Shown here piece after piece: positions 58,559-64,000 of a stretch of DNA of 64,000 bases; position 1 is the stretch's first letter; every line of letters starts with the position of its first letter. Position numbers and translations under genes: made by a program. Under the pieces are notes generated by a model, which did not search any database, was not told the DNA's origin, and saw only the letters and a list, made by a program, of their open reading frames with translations. Source of the DNA: Christensenella sp. UBA4263 (GTDB lineage: Bacteria > Bacillota > Clostridia > Christensenellales > Aristaeellaceae); the NCBI GenBank assembly GCA_002395225.1, contig DGWH01000038.1, positions 42,561 to 106,560 of the forward strand, in the 5' to 3' direction.

Positions 58559-59950
58559 ATGAAACGATTCAGTCTTGCCATTCTGCTGATCCTGACACTG
58601 CAGCTCCTTTGCAGTGCCATGGCCGCAGAGGTCAAATTCCGCAATGTCAGTCTTCATGATCCCTCGGTCATAAAGGATAACGGAAAGTATATCTTTTTCG
58701 GCAGCCATATGCAGGCGGCGGAGAGTGAGGACCTGATCCGCTACAAGATGTTCTCAAAGCTGGACAAGTGCACGCTGCAGCCTGAATACGCGAAGGAGTT
58801 CGGCGAGGCGCTGACCTACGCGGAAACGGGCACCTTCTGGGCGCCGGATGTCATCCGGCTGGCGGATGGCCGCTTCTACATGTATTACTGCTGCTGCGAG
58901 GGTTCAAAGCCCCTGGCGGCCCTGGGCCTGGCGGTGAGCGATCGTCCGGAGGGACCCTATGAGAATGTGGCCATTCTCCTGAAGAGCGGCGCGCCCGGAT
59001 ACGACGCGACGAAACTGCCCAACGCCATCGACCCCTGTGTGTTCTTTGATGCTTCCGGGGAGCGGCTGTACATGGTCTACGGTTCCTATTCCGGCGGAAT
59101 CTTCCTGCTGGAACTGGATCCGGCCACCGGTCTGATTCTTGAGGGTCAGGAACCCTATGGGATTCACCTGCTGGGCGGAAACCACAGCTGCATCGAAGCC
59201 CCGTACATGATCTACAATCCGGAAACGGAATATTACTATCTGTTTCTTTCCTACGGCGGACTCAATGCCAATGACGGATACAATATCCGGGTCTGCCGGG
59301 CCAAATCCCCGGAGGGACCCTTTGAGGATGCCGCCGGTCAGTCCATGCTGGAGTGCAGATGCCAGCCGGGGAATTTCTGGAACAATGATGACATTGCTCC
59401 TTACGGAACGAAGCTGATGGGCGGTTACCTGTTCAAAACCCTGGAAGGGGAGAACAGCCGGAAAGAAAATGCCATCCGGTCGCCCGGACACAACAGCGTT
59501 CTTTACGATAAGGATCTGGGACAGTGGATCCTGTTCCACCATACCCGTTTTGCCTCGACGGGGGAGCGGTACATTCTGCAGGCCCGGGCGCTCTATTTCA
59601 ATGAGGCGGGATGGCCCCTGATCTCACCGGTCAGGTATACGCCTGTCACGGAAAAACCCTCCGCGATGACCGGCATCTTTAAGGTACTGAGCCACGGATT
59701 TGACGTGAACCGGACCGAACATGTCTCGGATGCCGTGGTTTTTGCTGAGGACGGAACCCTCTCGGGCTCCATGACCGGCCGCTATACCCTCACGGGTGAT
59801 GTCATGACCATTCAAACCGGGGATCAGGTATTTACGGGAATTGCCCTGATGGGGTATGATGATGTACAGGATTCGGTCGTTCCGTGCTTTACGCTCCTTT
59901 CCGAAAAGGGAGAGGCGCTGTGGGGCATACGGGCAACCGGACAAGAGTAA
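58559..59950 (+). CDS. Secreted GH43 arabinanase-type glycosidase
   Basis: The 463-residue protein has a signal peptide (MKRFSLAILLILTLQLLCSAMA, cut before AEVK). The five-bladed GH43 catalytic domain (about 28-350) shows base Asp34 in HDPSVIK, WAPDVI around 98, and acid Glu213 in CIEAPYMIYNP. A C-terminal beta domain of about 100 residues, from MTGIFKVLSHG, resembles the GH43_C domain of endo-arabinanases. It likely cleaves arabinan or arabino-oligosaccharides outside the cell, feeding the transporter. It starts six bases after the permease stop. Confidence 0.88.
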   Translation: MKRFSLAILLILTLQLLCSAMAAEVKFRNVSLHDPSVIKDNGKYIFFGSHMQAAESEDLIRYKMFSKLDKCTLQPEYAKEFGEALTYAETGTFWAPDVIRLADGRFYMYYCCCEGSKPLAALGLAVSDRPEGPYENVAILLKSGAPGYDATKLPNAIDPCVFFDASGERLYMVYGSYSGGIFLLELDPATGLILEGQEPYGIHLLGGNHSCIEAPYMIYNPETEYYYLFLSYGGLNANDGYNIRVCRAKSPEGPFEDAAGQSMLECRCQPGNFWNNDDIAPYGTKLMGGYLFKTLEGENSRKENAIRSPGHNSVLYDKDLGQWILFHHTRFASTGERYILQARALYFNEAGWPLISPVRYTPVTEKPSAMTGIFKVLSHGFDVNRTEHVSDAVVFAEDGTLSGSMTGRYTLTGDVMTIQTGDQVFTGIALMGYDDVQDSVVPCFTLLSEKGEALWGIRATGQE

Positions 59951-59954
59951 AACA

Positions 59955-60033
59955 GGGCCCGACGCGCAGCGTCGAACTGCCGGAGGTTGAGCACCGGATG
60001 AGCAGCGGTGCCCAAAGACCAGGTCACTGCTCA
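59955..60033 (+). repeat. Intergenic hairpin repeat, copy 8
   Basis: It begins five bases after the GH43 stop: GACGC-GCA-GCGTC, then TTGAGCACCGGATGAGCAG and CGGTGCC, then AGACCAGGTCACTG. It is tandem with copy 9 (87-base period; about 53 bases identical). Confidence 0.75.
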
Positions 60034-60041
60034 TATAAGCA

Positions 60042-60120
60042 GGGCTCGACGCGCAGCGTCGAACTGCCGGAGGTTGAGCACCGGATGAGCAGCGGTGCCG
60101 GATGACCAAGTTGCTGCTCA
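60042..60120 (+). repeat. Intergenic hairpin repeat, copy 9 (tandem)
   Basis: It is nearly the same as copy 8, with differences only after the second hairpin (GGATGACCAAGTTGCTG). It ends 20 bases before the GH51 start. Confidence 0.75.
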
Positions 60121-60139
60121 GAAAAAAGGAGAAAGAAAT

Positions 60140-61651
60140 ATGAAACAGGCAAAAATGGTTCTGGATAAGGACTATGCCATCAGTGCCATTGATCCGAGAA
60201 TTTACAGCTCCTTCATCGAGCATCTCGGACGCGCAGTATACGGCGGAATCTACGAGCCGGGTCATCCCATGGCGGATGAACAGGGATTCCGGAAAGATGT
60301 CCTTGAGCTGGTGCGGAAAATCGGGGTTCCGGTGGTCCGTTATCCGGGCGGCAATTTTGTTTCCGGTTTTAACTGGGAAGATTCGGTCGGCCCGGCGGAG
60401 AGCCGGCCAAAGCGGCTGGATCTTGCCTGGTTTACGACGGAAAGCAACGCGGTCGGAATGCACGAATTCGCTGACTGGGCAAAGAAGGCCAATTCTGAGG
60501 TGATGTATGCCATTAACCTGGGAACACGCGGACCGGAACAGGCACGGGATGTGGTGGAATATGCCAACCATAAGGGCGGTTCCAAGTTCTCCGATATGCG
60601 TATTGCCAACGGGAAAAAGGATCCGCTGGGCATCAAGCTGTGGTGCCTGGGCAATGAAATGGACGGCCCGTGGCAGATGGGGCACAAGACCGCTTTTGAA
60701 TACGGCCGTGTGGCCAATGAAGCCGCCAAGATGATGAAGTGGGTGGACCCGACCATCGAACTGGTGGCCAGCGGCTCCTCTTCCTCGGAGATGAAGACGT
60801 TTGGCGACTGGGAACTGACCATGCTGGATGAGTGCTATGAGAACATCGACTATGTTTCCCTGCACCGCTATTATGGCAATCCCACCGCGGACACCCCGGG
60901 TTTCCTGGCCAGGACCATGGACCTGGATGCCTTCATCCACACCGTCGTTTCCATCTGCGATGCCGTGAAGGGCAAGAAGCACCTGAAGAAGCAGATCAAT
61001 CTGTCCTTCGACGAGTGGAATGTCTGGTATCATTCCCACGAGCAGGACAACGAAATCTGGAAGCGGGAAAAGTGGGGACCAGCCCTGCCACTGCTTGAGG
61101 ACATCTACAACTTTGAGGATGCGCTGCTGGTCGGCTCCATGCTGATCACCTTCCTGCGGAATGCGGACCGGGTTAAGATCGCCTGCATGGCACAGCTGGT
61201 CAACGTCATTGCTCCCATCATGACCCGCACGGGCGGCGGCTGCTGGGCGCAGACCATCTTCTATCCGTACATGCATGCCTCCAATTTCGGACGCGGCACC
61301 GCTCTGCGCGCCGTGGTGGATTCACCGGTCTATGACTGCAAGGATTATACCGACGTACCGTACATTGATGCGACGGCAACCATGGATGATGCCGGAAATG
61401 TCACCGTGTTCTGCGTGAACCGCGACATGAGCGAGGATTATGTGCTGAACCTGGATCTGCGTTCCTTTGGCGCACTCCGGCTTGAGGAGCATATTCTGCT
61501 GCATCATGATGATGTGAAAGCCGTCAATACCGAGGACAACCCGATGAACGTCGCACCCGTGGCCGGCCCCGGCGGCAAGGTCTCGGATGGTCAGGCGGAA
61601 ATGAAGATTCCGGCGCTCAGCTGGAACGTCCTCCGCTTCGTCAGGGCCTGA
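60140..61651 (+). CDS. GH51 alpha-L-arabinofuranosidase
   Basis: ATG 60140 follows AAAGGAGAAAG. The 503-residue cytoplasmic protein has the GH51 start (IDPRIYSSFIEHLGRAVYGGI), acid/base Glu173 in LGNEMDGPWQMG and nucleophile Glu292 in SFDEWNVWYHS. A C-terminal beta-sandwich (ATMDDAGNVTVFCVNRDM) follows. It releases arabinose from imported arabino-oligosaccharides made by the GH43 enzyme. Length matches the family. Confidence 0.94.
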   Translation: MKQAKMVLDKDYAISAIDPRIYSSFIEHLGRAVYGGIYEPGHPMADEQGFRKDVLELVRKIGVPVVRYPGGNFVSGFNWEDSVGPAESRPKRLDLAWFTTESNAVGMHEFADWAKKANSEVMYAINLGTRGPEQARDVVEYANHKGGSKFSDMRIANGKKDPLGIKLWCLGNEMDGPWQMGHKTAFEYGRVANEAAKMMKWVDPTIELVASGSSSSEMKTFGDWELTMLDECYENIDYVSLHRYYGNPTADTPGFLARTMDLDAFIHTVVSICDAVKGKKHLKKQINLSFDEWNVWYHSHEQDNEIWKREKWGPALPLLEDIYNFEDALLVGSMLITFLRNADRVKIACMAQLVNVIAPIMTRTGGGCWAQTIFYPYMHASNFGRGTALRAVVDSPVYDCKDYTDVPYIDATATMDDAGNVTVFCVNRDMSEDYVLNLDLRSFGALRLEEHILLHHDDVKAVNTEDNPMNVAPVAGPGGKVSDGQAEMKIPALSWNVLRFVRA

Positions 61652-61689
61652 TCGTTCTCACGGATCCACTCTCAAAAGACAATGACAGA

Positions 61690-61725
61690 AAAATGGTCAC
61701 CGGACATTGTCCGGTGACCATTTTT
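61690..61725 (+). terminator. Rho-independent terminator
   Basis: AAAATGGTCACCGGACA / TGTCCGGTGACCATTTTT forms a long perfect stem after the GH51 gene and ends the arabinan operon. Confidence 0.9.
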
Positions 61726-61781
61726 GCTTCGGGCGGGGACAGAGAATTCTGCCTCCGCAGAAAAAATGAAAAATGTACGGG

Positions 61782-61810
61782 TTGCCCATCCGGCGGTTCT
61801 GTGTTAAAAT
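61782..61810 (+). promoter_or_regulatory. Promoter of the diguanylate cyclase gene
   Basis: TTGCCC (61782-61787) and TAAAAT (61805-61810) are 17 bases apart, about 75 bases before ATG 61886. Confidence 0.5.
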
Positions 61811-61885
61811 TTGTGTAAAACTTGTAAGTACTTGCAGGATTTATTGAATGCTTTATTCAAATATCTAAATTTCGAGGCGTTTTAG

Positions 61886-64000
61886 ATGCTGGAAATAAAC
61901 AGACGACGGAGAACTGTACTCTCTGTGTGCATTGCCGTGCTTTTGTGGTTTCTCTCCATGGCGGTTTCTGCGGGTGCCGAGGAGCGTGACACGGTTCGCA
62001 TCGGTTTTTTCAGAGCACCCAGTTACGGATATACCGGTGAGAATGGAGAACTGCAGGGATATGATATTCATCTTTCGATGACCATTGGCATGTATGCGGG
62101 TTTTAAACCGGAAATGGTCGGTTATGACAATGTTTCGGAGATGGAGGAGGCGCTGCGTACCGGAAAGGTGGATGCACTCATCGACTTCCTGCGCAACGAC
62201 AAACGGGAACAGGAGTTTATCTTTACACAGAACGCCATCCTGGAGGAACAGGTCAGACTCTATACCAGGAACACGCCGGATGCGCCGACGGCGGATCAGG
62301 TGATGGAGATGAAATCGGTTCGTGTTGGCTATATAACGGATGCCGGGTATCTGGATTATTTCCTGAATTACTGCCGGGAACTGGGAATCCGGGCAGAACT
62401 GAAGGAATATAGGGATGAGACCGCGATGAATCTGGGCATGGAACAGGGGGAGACAGATGCCTCTCTGACCGGCAGTGCCGTTCCGGTAGGCTATCGGGTG
62501 CTTCTTTCCGCACCGATGATCACCTCCTACATCATGCTGCGGGCAGAGGAGTCCGAACTGTGCCGGCGAATTGACATGGCTCTCAGTCAGCTGAAGACAG
62601 ATGAGCCGAATTATCTGCTGAAGCTGTATGGTGAATATGTGGTTTCCGCCAATACGGAGATGACGGCGCTGACCCCGCAGGAAAAGAGATTTCTGGATGA
62701 ACATCCGGAGCTTACCGTGGCGCTGGTGCGTGGTGCGGAACCCTTCACGGTGGAGGGCGAAGACGGAACGCTTCAGGGGATTCTTCCGGATTACTATCGG
62801 TCCATTGGAAAGAAACTCGGGATCACGTTTCACTTTATCGCCTGTGAGGGAACGCAGAGGGCCATTGAGGCGGTAAAGACCGGTGAAGCAGATATTCTCG
62901 GTCACTTTTACGGCAACATCATCGACGCACAGAGAGACGGACTCTTTGATACGATGGAATATGGAACGGCTGAGTGTGCCGTGCTGACCAGAAGCAATTT
63001 CAGCGGGGATATCCGGACGGCGGCTGTGACAGACCGGACCGCTGCATTGCTGAGAAAACAGCTGGGGCCGGATATTGAGCTTAAACCCTGCCCGAATGTG
63101 CAGAGCATTTATGATGCTCTGATGGCAGGCACTGTCGATGCCGCGGTCAGCTCCATGACGGGCATCTCGTGGCTGATTAACCGGTACACGATGCGCGGCG
63201 TCAGGCTGTCCGTTCTGCCGGATATTGCCCTGGGGATTTGCGGTGCGGTATCAGGCAACAATACAGACCTTCTGCTGCTGCTGAATAAGGCGATCGCCGT
63301 TTCAAAAAGTGCACTGAATGAGGCCATTCTTGAAAATGTGTCCAGCACAAAAAACGATCTGCGCACGTCGATTGAAAATCTGCCTCTGAATTTCCGCGTG
63401 GCGGTTGTTATTGTTCTTGTGGTCCTGGTCCTCCTGCTCATTGCCGCACTGGTTCTGCTGATTCACTTCCACCGGGAGCGGGTGAAACTCCTGAACCGCG
63501 AAATGAATGTCGATGGGCTGACGGGGGCCAATACGAGGCGCTATGGTTCGGAACTGCTGATTCGCGAGCTGCTGCTTTTCCGCCGGTACGCAAACAGTCC
63601 CATGGTGGCGATGTTTGATATCGATTATTTCAAAGGGAAAAATGACAAATACGGCCATGAATACGGGGATTTTGTCCTGAAAAAAGTGGTGGAAGTGCTG
63701 CGGGGGACACTGAGAAAGTCAGACACCATCATTCGCTGGGGCGGAGATGAATTCATTGTTCTGTGTCCCAGGGTTCCTCAGAACGGGGGAGAAAGTCTCC
63801 TTGAAAAGATGGTCCGTGCAGTTGAAAGCGCAGACTTTCAGATGAAAGGAAAAGGAACCCGGATCACGATCTCTGTCGGCGCGTCCTTTTTCCAGCAGCT
63901 GGATGGAGATGAAAATGAGGTGCTGCGCCGCTGTGACAGTGCCCTGTATGAGGCAAAGAAGCACCGCAATACCTACTGCATGTATGATCAGAAAGAGATT
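61886..64000 (+). CDS. Diguanylate cyclase with two solute-binding-like sensor domains, 3'-truncated
   Basis: The frame runs from ATG 61886 to the window edge; 705 codons are seen. A signal peptide or anchor (about 8-32) is followed by two amino-acid-binding-protein-like (SBP_bac_3) domains: one opening TVRIGFFRAPSYGYTGENGE, one from about 280 with LTVALVRGAEPFTVEGEDGT. A transmembrane helix (about 514-536) leads to a GGDEF domain (VDGLTGANTRRYG, DIDYFKGKNDKYGHEYGD, GGDEF at 619-623). An inhibitory-site RKSD lies at 610-613, five residues before GGDEF. It should make c-di-GMP in response to an extracellular small ligand, with product inhibition. The C-terminus lies outside. Confidence 0.9.
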   Translation, partial: MLEINRRRRTVLSVCIAVLLWFLSMAVSAGAEERDTVRIGFFRAPSYGYTGENGELQGYDIHLSMTIGMYAGFKPEMVGYDNVSEMEEALRTGKVDALIDFLRNDKREQEFIFTQNAILEEQVRLYTRNTPDAPTADQVMEMKSVRVGYITDAGYLDYFLNYCRELGIRAELKEYRDETAMNLGMEQGETDASLTGSAVPVGYRVLLSAPMITSYIMLRAEESELCRRIDMALSQLKTDEPNYLLKLYGEYVVSANTEMTALTPQEKRFLDEHPELTVALVRGAEPFTVEGEDGTLQGILPDYYRSIGKKLGITFHFIACEGTQRAIEAVKTGEADILGHFYGNIIDAQRDGLFDTMEYGTAECAVLTRSNFSGDIRTAAVTDRTAALLRKQLGPDIELKPCPNVQSIYDALMAGTVDAAVSSMTGISWLINRYTMRGVRLSVLPDIALGICGAVSGNNTDLLLLLNKAIAVSKSALNEAILENVSSTKNDLRTSIENLPLNFRVAVVIVLVVLVLLLIAALVLLIHFHRERVKLLNREMNVDGLTGANTRRYGSELLIRELLLFRRYANSPMVAMFDIDYFKGKNDKYGHEYGDFVLKKVVEVLRGTLRKSDTIIRWGGDEFIVLCPRVPQNGGESLLEKMVRAVESADFQMKGKGTRITISVGASFFQQLDGDENEVLRRCDSALYEAKKHRNTYCMYDQKEI

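Noticed and set aside
59955..60120. CRISPR-like array
   Set aside because: Only two tandem units of 87 bases, with no short unique spacers and no cas genes; the units belong to the dispersed repeat family.
59624..61276. Minus-strand open frame of 550 codons opposite GH43/GH51
   Set aside because: Antisense to the arabinan genes and running through the repeat pair, where it gives repeated peptides; no domain.

Overview
The window looks like chromosome of a carbohydrate-degrading member of the Clostridia (Bacillota), plausibly from gut or rumen. The evidence is a DUF4364-type protein, an RqcP-type S4 protein, a bifunctional IspDF, an LPXTG-type surface protein, Gram-positive-style ribosome binding sites and several ABC sugar transporters with cognate glycoside hydrolases. 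Base composition is moderately GC-rich and genes are tightly packed. No phage, complete insertion sequence, CRISPR array or rRNA was seen; one tRNA-Val is present.

Layout. 1-9.9 kb: the end of a BIG2-domain protein, a hybrid histidine kinase translationally coupled to a solute-binding lipoprotein, a MATE exporter, and a degenerate-GGDEF/EAL protein. Just upstream of the EAL gene lies a decayed copy of its last codons, with its terminator. 10-14.7 kb: a degraded accessory stretch holding a frameshifted AAA-ATPase/nuclease-like gene, a repetitive small protein, interrupted small ORFs, a thpR-like gene and a small acidic protein. 15-31.3 kb: one long minus-strand cobalamin locus. It has a promoter, a B12 riboswitch with a terminator, a FecCD permease and ATPase, then cbiET, cbiF, cbiG, cbiD, an adenosyltransferase, cbiC, cbiA, a threonine-phosphate decarboxylase-like gene, cbiJ/cobK, cbiP, cbiB, cobT, cobU, cobS, a short CobU-like gene and a phosphatase. 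Most neighbours overlap by four bases. Genes for cbiL, cbiH, the cobalt chelatase and the B12-binding protein are not seen here.

31.3-45 kb: a Suv3-like RNA helicase, an LPXTG-type protein, a GH42/GH31 hydrolase pair, and an Mgl-type sugar ABC transporter with two extra small genes. 45-54 kb: an MgtC-like protein, tRNA-Val, a thioredoxin-like pseudogene with three homopolymer frameshifts, and housekeeping or hypothetical genes (HPr-like, DUF4364, DUF6020-like, RqcP, IspDF, Mrr-like nuclease, YdcF-like). 53.7-61.7 kb: a probable arabinan/arabino-oligosaccharide locus. A divergent LacI regulator, with a palindromic operator over the transporter promoter, faces an ABC transporter followed by GH43 and GH51 enzymes. 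The window ends inside a GGDEF protein with two solute-binding-like sensor domains.

Across the window, at least nine copies of a structured intergenic repeat (hairpin core CTGYCGC..GCGRCAG followed by CAAATYY) recur, often just after stop codons. This repeat family and the decayed islands are the least explained structure. I did not find a clear new enzymatic or defence system.
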